Positions 41,788-51,300 of a stretch of DNA of 64,000 bases are shown here, piece after piece (position 1 is the first letter of the stretch; every line of letters begins with the position of its first letter). Position numbers and translations under genes: made by a program. The stretch is taken from contig NC_008148.1 in the NCBI RefSeq assembly GCF_000014185.1, positions 1,240,001-1,304,000 of the forward strand, in the 5' to 3' direction. The notes below the pieces were generated by a model, which saw only the letters and a program-made list of their open reading frames with translations, had not been told where the DNA came from and searched no databases. Source of the stretch: Rubrobacter xylanophilus DSM 9941 (GTDB lineage Bacteria > Actinomycetota > Rubrobacteria > Rubrobacterales > Rubrobacteraceae).

Positions 41788-43587
41788 GTGGCCTACCTCC
41801 CAATAGAGAACCACGGCATCATCGGCAACCTGCACACGGCCGCCCTGGTCGGCACCGACGGGACCATAGACTGGATGTGCCTGCCGCGCTTCGACTCGCC
41901 GAGCGTCTTCGCCGCCATCCTGGACGACGAGAGGGGCGGCCACTTCCGCCTGCGCCCCAGGCGCTACATCCGCAGCCAGCAGCTCTACCTCCCGGACACC
42001 AACGTGCTCCTCACCCGCTTTCTCGCCGAGGAGGGGATGGCCGAGGTGCTGGACTTCATGCCCATCCTCTCCGGCCCCTCCGAGCGGCACCGGCTCGTGA
42101 GGAGCGTGCGGGTGGTGCGGGGCAGGATGCCGTTCGAGGCCGAGTGCCGGCCCGCCTTCGACTACGCCCGCCGCCCCCACAAGCTCTCCGCGGGCAAGGC
42201 GGGGGCGGTGTTCGAGGCGGGGGACCGGGCGCTCGCCCTCTCCGCCGGGGTGCCGCTGGGGGAGGGGCCCGGCGGGGCGGCCCGGGCCTCGTTCTCCCTC
42301 TCGGAGGGCGACGGGAGGGTCACCTTCCTGCTGGACGAGGCCCGCGCGGGGGAGCCGCCGCCGGGCCCGATGCCCGGGGAGGAGTTCGAGCGCCTGCTCT
42401 CCAGGACGCTCGACTACTGGCGGCGCTGGGTCTCGCGCAGCACCTACTCCGGGCGCTGGCGCGAGCTGGTGAACCGCTCCGCGCTGGTGCTCAAGCTCAT
42501 GGTCTACGACCCCACCGGGGCGCTCGTCGCCGCCCCCACCATGGGCCTGCCGGAGAGGGTCGGCGGCGAGCGCAACTGGGACTACCGCTACACCTGGCTG
42601 CGGGACGCGGCCTTCACGCTCTACGCCCTGCTCTCCATCGGCTTCCACGAGGAGGCCGGCAGCTTCATGGGCTGGCTCACCGAGCGCTGCGCCCAGGACG
42701 ACGACGGCCTGCTGCAGCCGCTCTACGGCATCGACGGGCGCGCCGAGATCCCGGAGGAGACCCTCGACCACCTCTCCGGCTACCGCAACTCGCGGCCGGT
42801 ACGGGTGGGCAACGCGGCCTACCGCCAGGTGCAGCTCGACCTCTACGGGGCCGTCCTCGACGCGGCTTACCTGTACAACAAGCACGGAGCCCCCCTGGAC
42901 TACGACACCTGGCAGAACCTCCGCCGGATCCTCGGCTGGCTCAGCGACAACTGGCGGCTCCCGGACGAGGGGATCTGGGAGGTGCGGGGGGGCCGGCGGC
43001 GCTTCGTCTCCTCCAGGGTCATGTCCTGGGTGGCGCTGGAGCGGGCCGTGAGGATCTCCCGCAAGCGCGGGCTGCCGGCGGGCGAGGGGCGCTGGGTCCG
43101 GGAGCGCGACGCGATCTACGAGGAGGTCATGGAGAAGGGCTGGAGCGAGGGGCGGCAGAGCTTCGTCCAGTACTACGGCTCCGAGGCCCTCGACGCCTCC
43201 CTGCTGCTGATGCCGCTGGTGAAGTTCGTCGGGCCCACCGACCCGCGCTGGCTCTCGACGCTCGACAGGGTCCGGCGCGAGCTCGCCCACGACGCGCTGG
43301 TGGACCGCTACAGGATCGGGGAGGCCGCCGACGACGGGCTCTCGGGCACCGAGGGGAGCTTCAGCCTGTGCTCCTTCTGGCTCGTGGAGTGCCTGACGCG
43401 CGCCGGGCGGCTGGAGGAGGCCCGCCTGGCCTTCGAGAAGATGCTCTCCTACGCCAACCACCTGGGGCTGTATGCCGAGGAGATAGGAGCCTCTGGGGAG
43501 GCCCTCGGCAACTTCCCGCAGGCCCTCACCCACCTCTCCCTGATCAGCGCGGCGGTCCACCTGGACCGGGCGCTCGGCTCCGGGTGA
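41788..43587 (+). CDS. Glycoside hydrolase family 15 (glucoamylase/trehalase-like)
   Basis: The 599-residue protein is a typical bacterial cytosolic GH15 enzyme. Its N-terminal beta domain starts YLPIENHGIIGNL and GTDGTIDWMCLPRFDSPSVF. The catalytic (alpha/alpha)6 domain holds ERNWDYRYTWLRDAAF, GNAAYRQVQLDLYGAVLDA and a late GTEGSFSLCSFWLVECL block with an acidic catalytic residue. In actinobacteria this group includes trehalases as well as glucoamylases; trehalose is the plausible substrate in this lineage. There is no signal peptide. The GTG start has CAATAG nearby and no strong ribosome site. Confidence 0.92.
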   Translation: MAYLPIENHGIIGNLHTAALVGTDGTIDWMCLPRFDSPSVFAAILDDERGGHFRLRPRRYIRSQQLYLPDTNVLLTRFLAEEGMAEVLDFMPILSGPSERHRLVRSVRVVRGRMPFEAECRPAFDYARRPHKLSAGKAGAVFEAGDRALALSAGVPLGEGPGGAARASFSLSEGDGRVTFLLDEARAGEPPPGPMPGEEFERLLSRTLDYWRRWVSRSTYSGRWRELVNRSALVLKLMVYDPTGALVAAPTMGLPERVGGERNWDYRYTWLRDAAFTLYALLSIGFHEEAGSFMGWLTERCAQDDDGLLQPLYGIDGRAEIPEETLDHLSGYRNSRPVRVGNAAYRQVQLDLYGAVLDAAYLYNKHGAPLDYDTWQNLRRILGWLSDNWRLPDEGIWEVRGGRRRFVSSRVMSWVALERAVRISRKRGLPAGEGRWVRERDAIYEEVMEKGWSEGRQSFVQYYGSEALDASLLLMPLVKFVGPTDPRWLSTLDRVRRELAHDALVDRYRIGEAADDGLSGTEGSFSLCSFWLVECLTRAGRLEEARLAFEKMLSYANHLGLYAEEIGASGEALGNFPQALTHLSLISAAVHLDRALGSG

Positions 43588-43666
43588 GGGTCGCGCCCGC
43601 GGCTGGTAGGATTCCCCGCAGAGGCCCGCACGTCTTCTTGTGCCGTCAGCGAGAGGAGGCTCGAGG

Positions 43667-44497
43667 TTGGAAGGACGCACCGTCTGTGCCGCGGCGATCC
43701 AGATGTCCTCCACGCCGGACAGGGGGGAGAACCGGCGGGTGGCCGAAGCCCTGATCCGGGAGGCCGCCGCCGCGGGGGCGACCCTGGTCGCCCTCCCGGA
43801 GCTCTGGAGCTGTCACGGGCTGGAGGAGGTCTACCGCGAGAACGCGGAGCCCATCCCCGGCCCGACCACGGAGTTTCTGGGCTCGCTGGCGAGGGAGCTG
43901 GGGATCTACCTGCTCGGCGGCTCCATCCTGGAGCGGGTGTCCGGCTCGGAACGGCTGGGGAACACCTCCACGCTGTACGCCCCGGACGGCTCCCTGGTCG
44001 CCGTCTACCGCAAGGTCCACCTCTTCGACGTGGAGGTCTCCGGGCGCAGGTACCTGGAGAGCGCGAACATCGCCCCGGGCGGCGAGGCGGTGGCGGCGAA
44101 GGCGGGGCCCGTCACCGTGGGCCTCTCGGTCTGCTACGACGTCCGCTTCCCGGAGCTCTACCGCCTGCTGGCCCTCCGCGGCGCGGAGGTGCTCGCGGTC
44201 CCCGCCGCCTTCACCCTCCAGACGGGCAAGGACCACTGGGAGCTGCTCCTGCGGGCCCGCGCCGTGGAGAACCAGGCCTACGTCCTCGCCCCGGCGCAGT
44301 GGGGCCGGAAGGCGGACGGCCGCTGGACCTACGGGCGCTCCATGATCGTGGACCCCTGGGGGACTGTGCTCTCCACCTGCCCGGACCGCGACGGCTACGC
44401 GCTGGCCACCCTGGACCTCGGCTACCTGGAGCGCCTGCGCGCGGAGTTCCCCTCGCTGGCGAACCGCCGCCCGCGGGTCTACCGCGGGCTCTGCTGA
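43667..44497 (+). CDS. Carbon-nitrogen hydrolase (nitrilase superfamily, Nit2/omega-amidase-like)
   Basis: The 276-residue enzyme has the Glu-Lys-Cys triad: LVALPELWSC (Glu), YRKVHLFDVEV (Lys) and SVCYDVRFPELYR (Cys). Other signatures such as AENQAYVLAPAQ-like (AVENQAYVLAPAQWG) and GRSMIVDPWGTVLS match Nit1/Nit2 and omega-amidases, which repair deaminated glutathione or hydrolyse alpha-keto amides. TTG 43667 was chosen because GAGAGGAGG lies seven bases before it. It follows GH15 by 79 bases and is convergent with the lactate permease gene. Confidence 0.9.
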   Translation: MEGRTVCAAAIQMSSTPDRGENRRVAEALIREAAAAGATLVALPELWSCHGLEEVYRENAEPIPGPTTEFLGSLARELGIYLLGGSILERVSGSERLGNTSTLYAPDGSLVAVYRKVHLFDVEVSGRRYLESANIAPGGEAVAAKAGPVTVGLSVCYDVRFPELYRLLALRGAEVLAVPAAFTLQTGKDHWELLLRARAVENQAYVLAPAQWGRKADGRWTYGRSMIVDPWGTVLSTCPDRDGYALATLDLGYLERLRAEFPSLANRRPRVYRGLC

Positions 44498-44507
44498 GGG
44501 GCGCCCC

Positions 44508-45893
44508 CTACAGCGCGAGGCCGAGCCCCGCCAGAACGACCACCGCGACGGCGACCGGCGGCGCGGCGCGCGCCATGATCTCCGCCTCTTTCCCGGCGAG
44601 CCCCACGGCGGTCGCGGCGAGCACCGCCCGCTGCGGGGCGAGGAGGCTCGCGTGGCTGCCCGCCACGTTCTGCATCGCGGCGATGAGCTCCCTGTCGAGC
44701 CCGATCCCGCCGGCCGCGGTGACCTGCAGCGGCATGAAGAGCGCGTTGGAGGCGGCGTTGGACCCGGTGAGCGCGCCGCCGAGCGCGCCGAGGACCGGGG
44801 CGGCCGCCGGGTAGAGCCCCCCGAGCGCCGCCGCCCCGGAGGCGAGCGTCTCCGCCGCGCCGCTGGCGGCGAAGACCTGCCCGGCGAGCACGAAGGAGAG
44901 CACCGCCCCGGCGGTGGGCAGCCACTGCCGGAGCGTCCCCGCCGCCGCGAGCGCGACCTGGCGCCCCCGGAGGCCGAGCAGGACGGCCGCCGCGCCCCCG
45001 GCGGCCAGGAGCGGGGCGCCGGGACCGGCGGCGGCGCCGCCGCCCAGCCGCCCCGCGAGCACGATGAGCACGACGAGCAGCGCGTAGGGCGCGAGCGCCC
45101 TCGCCGGTACCCGGAGCCCGCGCAGCCGCCGCCACCGCATCCCCGCGAACAGCCCCGCCGCCGCGAGCCCCCCGGCGGCGCCGGAGAGCTCCGGGGCCAG
45201 GTAGGCGCTGCACGCGAGGGTCGCCGCGCCCGCCGCCACCCCGAGCGCCGCCGCGCCGGCCCCGTGCCGCCGGACCCCGCCCCAGCCCCCGGCGAGCAGG
45301 ACCGCGGACACCCCGTAGACCGGAAAGAGGGGGAGGCTCAGCAGCGCGCTGAGGTCCGAGAGCTCACCGAAGCCGAGCCCCGAGAGCTCGGCCCCGACCA
45401 CCGTCCCCACCCCCAAAGCCCCCCACGGCACCGCGCACTGCCCCCAACTGGCCAGCACCGCCGCCCGCAGCGGCGGGAACCCGGCGGCGAGCAGCACGGG
45501 GGCGCTTATGACGATCGCCACCCCGAAGCCGGTCACCGACTCGAAGAAGGGCGCCGCCCCGACCACCACCCCCGCGGCGAGCGCCTCCCGCCCCGGCTCC
45601 AGCCGGCCCAGAAAGCGCGAGACCTCCTCCACCGCCCCGCCCGCAGAGAGCAGGTTGTACAGCAGCAGCCCCCCGAAGAGCACGTACAGGACCCGCGCCG
45701 AGATCCCGGCGCCCTCCAGCAGAGCCTCCCCCAGCCCAGAGACCCGCAGCCCGGGCCAGAGCACGGCCCCCGCCACCGCCGCCCCGAGCGCCGCAAGCCC
45801 CGCCCGCGCCGCCGGCCAGCCCAGCCCTCCAAGGGCCACCGCCGCCACCAGAAAGGGGGCCGCCGCCACCACATACCCCAACGCGTCTACCAT
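44508..45893 (-). CDS. L-lactate permease (LctP/LldP family)
   Basis: The 461-residue membrane protein has some 12-14 hydrophobic segments and the family marks AAPFFESVTGFGVAIVI and GSNAASNALFMPLQVTAA, with MQNVAGSHASLLAPQR near the C-terminus. It takes up lactate or glycolate with protons. The start is ATG 45893 (MVDALGYV); the frame opens at 45932 but the promoter lies between. A divergent XRE-cupin regulator starts 21 bases away and probably controls it. Confidence 0.88.
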   Translation of the reverse strand: MVDALGYVVAAAPFLVAAVALGGLGWPAARAGLAALGAAVAGAVLWPGLRVSGLGEALLEGAGISARVLYVLFGGLLLYNLLSAGGAVEEVSRFLGRLEPGREALAAGVVVGAAPFFESVTGFGVAIVISAPVLLAAGFPPLRAAVLASWGQCAVPWGALGVGTVVGAELSGLGFGELSDLSALLSLPLFPVYGVSAVLLAGGWGGVRRHGAGAAALGVAAGAATLACSAYLAPELSGAAGGLAAAGLFAGMRWRRLRGLRVPARALAPYALLVVLIVLAGRLGGGAAAGPGAPLLAAGGAAAVLLGLRGRQVALAAAGTLRQWLPTAGAVLSFVLAGQVFAASGAAETLASGAAALGGLYPAAAPVLGALGGALTGSNAASNALFMPLQVTAAGGIGLDRELIAAMQNVAGSHASLLAPQRAVLAATAVGLAGKEAEIMARAAPPVAVAVVVLAGLGLAL

Positions 45894-45895
45894 GG

Positions 45896-45909
45896 TAGAA
45901 TGATTTCTA
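45896..45909. promoter_or_regulatory. Palindrome with overlapping divergent -10 elements
   Basis: TAGAA and TTCTA form an inverted repeat around four bases. The plus strand reads TAGAAT (45896-45901) ahead of the regulator; the minus strand reads TAGAAA (45909-45904) ahead of the permease. One site can thus control both start points, which lie only 21 bases apart. Confidence 0.6.
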
Positions 45910-45913
45910 CTAA

Positions 45914-46525
45914 ATGGGCGAAGGGAGCGCAAGAGGGGCCGGCGAGGATGCTGTCCGGCGGGTCGGGGAGCGGGTGCGGATGCTCCGGCGGGAGCGGGGG
46001 CTCACGCTGGAGGGGCTTGCCGGGCGGAGCGGGGTCAGCCGCGCCATGATCTCCAAGGTCGAGCGGGGGGAGAAGGTGCCCACGCTGGTGGTGGCGGCCC
46101 GGCTGGCCGAGGGCCTGGGGGTGAGCCTCTCGGAGCTGGCCGGGGAGCGCGAGCGCCGGCGGGTGGTCGTCGTCCGGCGGGAGGAGCGGATGACGATGCG
46201 CGACCCGAGGACCGGCTTCGAGCGCCAGCTGCTCTCTCCCGGCTTTGGCGGGCGGGGGGTGGAGTTCATACGCAACGTGATCCCCGAGGGTTCGACCTCC
46301 GGAGAGTTCCCGCCCCACCGTCCCGGAGTGGAGGAGTACCTGGTCGTGGAGCGGGGGAGGCTGCTGGCGGTGCTCGGGGGTGCTGAGCACCTCCTGGGGG
46401 AGGGAGACGCCCTCTACTTCGCCGCGGACGTGCCCCACCGCTTCGACAACGCCGGGGAGGGGGAGTGCAGCTACTACCTCGTCATCGACTCCCGCGGGGC
46501 TCAGGCGGCCGGGCGCGAGCCGTAG
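45914..46525 (+). CDS. XRE-family regulator with C-terminal cupin domain
   Basis: The 203-residue protein has an N-terminal XRE helix-turn-helix (LRRERGLTLEGLAGRSGVSR then MISKVERGEKVPTLVVAARL) and a C-terminal cupin barrel (about residues 100-195) with EYLVVERGRLLAVLGG and YFAADVPHRFDNAGEGEC. Such regulators sense small molecules through the cupin. It is divergent from the lactate permease across a 20-bp gap holding a palindrome, so autoregulation and control of the permease are likely. It overlaps the convergent zinc-ribbon gene by 25 bases. Confidence 0.9.
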   Translation: MGEGSARGAGEDAVRRVGERVRMLRRERGLTLEGLAGRSGVSRAMISKVERGEKVPTLVVAARLAEGLGVSLSELAGERERRRVVVVRREERMTMRDPRTGFERQLLSPGFGGRGVEFIRNVIPEGSTSGEFPPHRPGVEEYLVVERGRLLAVLGGAEHLLGEGDALYFAADVPHRFDNAGEGECSYYLVIDSRGAQAAGREP

Positions 46526-46989
46526 TCCTCCTCCCCGGAGGCCAGCCGGGCGCTGCGCCCGGCCCTGTGCCCCCGGTAGTAGTCCAGCCGGTCCTCCGGC
46601 GAGCTCCAGCGGGCCAGGCTCCCGTTGCCGGCGAAGCTCGAGGTTTCCAGGTAGCGGCCGTCCAGCCAGCCGCAGCGGTAGGCCTCGCTCCGGCCCCGCA
46701 GCATCCAGAACGGCGGCGGCGCTCCTGCGGGGGAGACCTCGTCCCCGCAGGCCGGGCAGCGGTAGATCCCGCCGGGCAGCAGGCGCATCTCCGGGTGGCC
46801 GCACTCGCACGGGTGGCGGCCGAGCGCCTCCGGGAGCCCCGCTATGGCGCGCAGCATCTCCAGCGGCGGACCCCCGAGCACCTGCCCGCACTCCTCGCAG
46901 CGCACCGAGCGCCCGCCGAACGGGCGCAGGGTCCCGAGCTCGCAGATGGGGCACGCCAGGAGGCGTCCGCCGGTCGCCCCGTTCGGCAC
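46501..46989 (-). CDS. Zinc-ribbon protein, unknown
   Basis: The 162-residue protein has four Cys clusters: CPIC, CEEC, CECG and CPAC, enough for two zinc ribbons in the first 100 residues. They are followed by a Trp/Tyr-rich C-terminus (YRCGWLDGRYLE, then RLDYYRGHRAG). The GTG start at 46989 is behind AAAGGAGG. It lies 101 bases after the NAPRTase gene on the same strand. No family is recognised; nucleic-acid or protein binding is likely from the ribbons. Confidence 0.72.
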   Translation of the reverse strand: MPNGATGGRLLACPICELGTLRPFGGRSVRCEECGQVLGGPPLEMLRAIAGLPEALGRHPCECGHPEMRLLPGGIYRCPACGDEVSPAGAPPPFWMLRGRSEAYRCGWLDGRYLETSSFAGNGSLARWSSPEDRLDYYRGHRAGRSARLASGEEDYGSRPAA

Positions 46990-47090
46990 CCGTCCTCCTT
47001 TCAAGAACCGTCCGTCCTGGGCAGGATTATCCGGCCCGGAGGGGCGGGCCGCATCGCGCAAATGAGTGATTTTTCCGGTTTCGGCGCGCC

Positions 47091-48224
47091 TCAGAGCGTG
47101 TAGCGGCCGCTCGCCAGCTGCCTCAGCACCCGCTCCCGCGCCGCCGAGACCGGGGCGTCCGGGTCCAGCGGCTGCAGGAGGTCCCTCGCCCCCTCGGGGG
47201 TCGGGGCGTCCGCGGGGACCACGCGGTGCGAGCCATCCGGCATCAGCAGCAGGCGCTTTCTGCCGCCGCGCTTGCCGCGCTTCGAGCGGTCCTCGCCGTT
47301 CACCTCCACGATGTCCAGGGAGTAGTCGATCATGGGGGCGTCCGCGATCGCGCCGCCCACCCCGTAGGCGTCGCACACGTCGTTCAGGTGCAGGATATAG
47401 TCCACGTCGATTCCGCCGGAGGCGAAGATCTTCACGTGCTCGTAGCCGTGGCGGTCCAGCTCCCAGCGGACCTCCTTCATCAGGTCGCGGAAGTCCCCCC
47501 GCCGGTTGCCCGGGGTGTCCAGCCGCACGGCGTAGATCGAGTCCGGAATGGCCCTGGCGGCCAGCAGCGCCCCGAACTTCTCGTCGTCGAAGGTGTCGAT
47601 CAGGATCGTGCGCGGCACCTCGGGCTCTATCACCTCGTCGAAGGCCTTCGCCGCCTCGGCGGTGGAGCCCAGGATCAGGACCAGCGCGTGCGGCAGGGTG
47701 CCGGTGGCCGGGATGCCCATCCGCTGCACCGCCAGGTCCACCGCCACCCGGTCGCAGCCGCCCAGGTAGGCGGAGCGCTCGATCATGGGGGTTATCGCCG
47801 GGTGCATCCTCCTCGCCCCGAAGGAGATGACCGGCTTGTCCCCGGCGGCGAGCCGGCAGCGGGCCGCCCCGGTGGCCACCCCGGAGGCCTGGCAGAGAAA
47901 GCCCAGGATGGCCGTCTCGTGCTCGGCGAAGGCCCCGTAGGGGCCGGAGATGGTGAGCACGGGCTCGTGCGGGCCGCAGATGGTGCCCTCCGGCACCGCC
48001 CGCGCCTCCACCTCGAGCCCGGAGAGCAGGTTCGCCACCTCGTCCAGGCCCGCCACCACGAACCACTCGTCCGGGTTCGAGGTCTTGTAGGCCACCTCGG
48101 CGTGCACCGGGGTGTTCTCCAGCCCCTTCGCCCGCAGTATCCGCATCGTCCGGTGGAAGTAGGAGTCCGCGACCTCCGCGTTGCGGATCTCCTCGTCCGT
48201 AGCCGAGTTGAACCTCCTGCTCAT
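47091..48224 (-). CDS. pncB: Nicotinate phosphoribosyltransferase
   Basis: The 377-residue enzyme belongs to the short NAPRTase type found in archaea and some bacteria. Signs are SYFHRTMRIL near the N-terminus, GFLCQASGVATGAARCRLA, SFGARRMHPAITPMIERSAY, and the barrel end YAVRLDTPGNRRGDF with IFASGGIDVDYI. It makes nicotinate mononucleotide from nicotinate and PRPP for NAD salvage. The start is ATG 48224 behind GGGGAG; earlier in-frame codons are unsupported. It is divergent from the hybrid kinase gene. Confidence 0.93.
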   Translation of the reverse strand: MSRRFNSATDEEIRNAEVADSYFHRTMRILRAKGLENTPVHAEVAYKTSNPDEWFVVAGLDEVANLLSGLEVEARAVPEGTICGPHEPVLTISGPYGAFAEHETAILGFLCQASGVATGAARCRLAAGDKPVISFGARRMHPAITPMIERSAYLGGCDRVAVDLAVQRMGIPATGTLPHALVLILGSTAEAAKAFDEVIEPEVPRTILIDTFDDEKFGALLAARAIPDSIYAVRLDTPGNRRGDFRDLMKEVRWELDRHGYEHVKIFASGGIDVDYILHLNDVCDAYGVGGAIADAPMIDYSLDIVEVNGEDRSKRGKRGGRKRLLLMPDGSHRVVPADAPTPEGARDLLQPLDPDAPVSAARERVLRQLASGRYTL

Positions 48225-48347
48225 GCCGTTGCTCCCCTGGGATGGCTCAAAAGCTACCTCTCTGCGTGGTTTTTGGCGGGTATGATAGCCAATCTGCCCC
48301 TCCGGGGCGCGCCACCGCCCGCGGAGGCCTCGCCGCCGCAAATCTAC

Positions 48348-48353
48348 TAGAAT
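48348..48353 (+). promoter_or_regulatory. -10 element of the hybrid kinase gene
   Basis: TAGAAT is followed by a leader of about 25 bases containing GAGGAGAGGACGGAGAG. Confidence 0.45.
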
Positions 48354-48384
48354 TCTCCCGTAGAGGAGAGGACGGAGAGACCTT

Positions 48385-51300
48385 CTGGCCGGCGACCACA
48401 GGATAACCCGCTTCTGGCTGCGGCGGCTGCTCCCCGCCGCCGTGGCCGCCTCGGTGCTCATCGGGTGGCTCCGGCTGGAGGGGGAGCGGGCCGGCCTCTA
48501 CGACACGGCCACCGGCGTCCTGATCATGACCGCCGCCAACGTCATAGTTGTCTCCGCGATCATGCTGTGGGGCGTGCGGGCGCTGGGGCGCCTGGAGCGC
48601 GGCCGGGCCGCGGCCGAGGAGGGCTACCGTTCCGTCTTCGAGAACGCCTCCGAAGGGATCTTCCGGAGCACCCCGGAGGGGCGGCTGCTCGCCGCCAACC
48701 CGGCCATGGCCCGGATGTTCGGCTACCGCTCCCCCGAGGAGCTGGTCTCGGAGGTCTCGGACCTCGGCCGGCAGCTCTGGGAGAGCCCGCAGGAGCGGGA
48801 GCGGTTCGTGCGGCGGGTGCTGGAGGAGGGCTCCGTCTCCGGGTTCGAGGCCAGGATGCGCCGGAGGGACGGGAGCCTGCTCTGGGCCTCCCTGAACGGC
48901 CACCGCGTGACCGGCCGCGACGGGCGCCTGGTCTGCCTGGAGGGGACCATCCTGGACATCACCTGGCGCAGGCGGCAGCAGGAGGCCCTGGAGGAGAGCC
49001 AGCGGCAGTTCAGGGACCTCTTCGAGCGCTCCGTCGACGCCCTGCTGGTGCACGACGGCGAGGGCAACATCGTGGACTGCAACGCCGAGGCGTGCCGCAG
49101 CCTGGGCTACACCCGCCAGGAGCTGCTGCGGATGAACGTCCGGGACTTCGCCACCAACCTCCTCCGCCGGGAGGACAGGACCCCCGGGGAGCCCACGCTC
49201 TGGGAGCGGGCGCTCTCGGGCGAGCCCGGGGTGGTGGCCGGCGTCCACCTCGGCGAGCACCGCCGCAGGGACGGCACCACCTTCCCGGTCGAGGTGCGGG
49301 TGGGCCCCGTCGTCTACGGCGGGCGGCGCATGATCCTGGCCGCCGCCCGCGACATCACCGAGAGGAAGCGGATAGAGGAGGAGCTCAGGGAGGCAAAGGA
49401 GCAGGCGGAGGCGGCGAGCAGGGCCAAGAGCGAGTTTGTCGCCAACATGTCCCACGAGATAAGGACCCCCATGAACGGGGTCATAGGCATGGCGGAGCTG
49501 CTGCTCGATACCCCCCTCACCCCCGAGCAGCGGGAGTACGCAAGGACCATCCGCTCCTCTGGAGAGGCGCTGCTTGCGATCCTAAACGACATCCTGGACT
49601 TCTCCAAGATAGAGGCGGGCAGGCTCTCCCTCGAGAGGATCCCCTTCGAGATACACAAAGAGGTCGAGGAGGTGGTCTCGCTGCTCGCCCCAAGGGCCCA
49701 CGCAAAGGGCCTTGAGCTCATCTGCTTCATAGAGCCCGGGGTGCCGCCGCTAATCAAAGGAGACCCCTTCAGGCTGAGACAGGTTCTGACCAACCTCATA
49801 GGCAACGCCATAAAGTTCACAGAGGAGGGAGAGGTGGTGGTAAGCGTCTCTCTCTCGAAGGAGGAGAAGAGCGCCCCCGCCGGGGAGCGGGGCGGCGAGA
49901 TAGAGCTGCGCTTCGAGGTGAAAGACAGCGGCATAGGCATACAAGAAGAGCAGCAAAAGCACCTCTTCGAAGCCTTCTCGCAGGCCGACGCCTCGACCAC
50001 CCGCCGCTACGGGGGCACGGGCCTTGGGCTTGCCATAAGCCGCCAGCTGGTGGAGATGATGGGAGGAGAGATAGGCCTGAAGAGCAGCCCCAAAGAGGGC
50101 TCGACCTTCCACTTCAGCGCGCGCTTTGTGTTGCCAGAAGAAGAAGAGGAAAAGAGCCCAAAAACACCGCCCGAAGAGGGAGAGGGAGGAGGGGCGCGCA
50201 GAACCCGAGAAGAAGAAGAGCGGGGGCGCAGGGAGAGCCTTGCCGGGCTGAGGGTTCTTGTGGTGGACGACAACGCGACGAACAGGACCATCCTCTGCAG
50301 GCAGCTTGAGGCCTGGAGGATGGAGCCAAAGAGCGTTGGAGGAGCGCAGGAGGCGATAAGAGAGCTTGAGGCCTCGGGCACCTTCCTTGCCTCCTCTTCT
50401 TCCGGCTACGACCTCGTCATCCTCGACATGCAGATGCCAGAGACAGACGGCCTTGAGCTTGCCCGCAGGATAAAGAGCCGCCTGCAAGAAGAAGAAGAAA
50501 AAAGAGGAGGAGCTTTTTCCGCTTTGCGCCTCATGCTCCTCACCTCCATGGACCCGCAGACAAAAGAGAAGATCAAAGCCTCAGGCACAGTAGAAGCCTG
50601 CCTGCAAAAGCCCGTGCGCCAGTCCCAGCTCTATGACGCAATAGCAACCCTCTTCCAGAAGAAGAAAGAAGAAGAGCGCCCCCTCCCCCTTCCCGCACAC
50701 CAAAAAGAAGAGGAAAAAGAAGGAAAAGAGCGCCCCCTCATCCTGCTTGCCGAAGACAACCCCGTAAACCAGCAGGTAGCCGCAAGCATGCTCAAGAAGC
50801 TCGGCTACCGGGTAGAGCTTGCACAAAACGGAGAAGAAGCCCTGAAAAAGCTCTTCCCCCCGCCCTCCTCCCCCCCTTCTTCTTCCGGAAGGGAAGAAGG
50901 AGGAGGAAGCCCCAAAAAGAAGTACGCGGCCGTTCTCATGGACATCCAGATGCCAAAGATGGACGGGCTTGAGGCAACCCGGCGCATCCGCAGCAAAGAA
51001 GAAGAAGGCGTGCTGCGGCTCCCCCGCACCCCCATCATCGCCATGAGCGCCCACGCCATGCAGGAAGACAGAGAAAGAGCCCTCAAGGCCGGCATGGACC
51101 ACTACATCTCAAAGCCGGTAAAGAAAGAGCAGCTAAAAGAAGCCCTCGAGCGCTTTGTTGCCGCCACCGAAGGACAAAAAGAGCGCCCCTCCTCCTGTCC
51201 ACCCGGCAAAAAGCACCGGGAGCCCGAAAGAGGAGGAGAAGGAGCGGCTCTTGACCCCGATAGCCTCAAGGAGCTCGACGAGCTTGGGGAGGGGGTCTTC

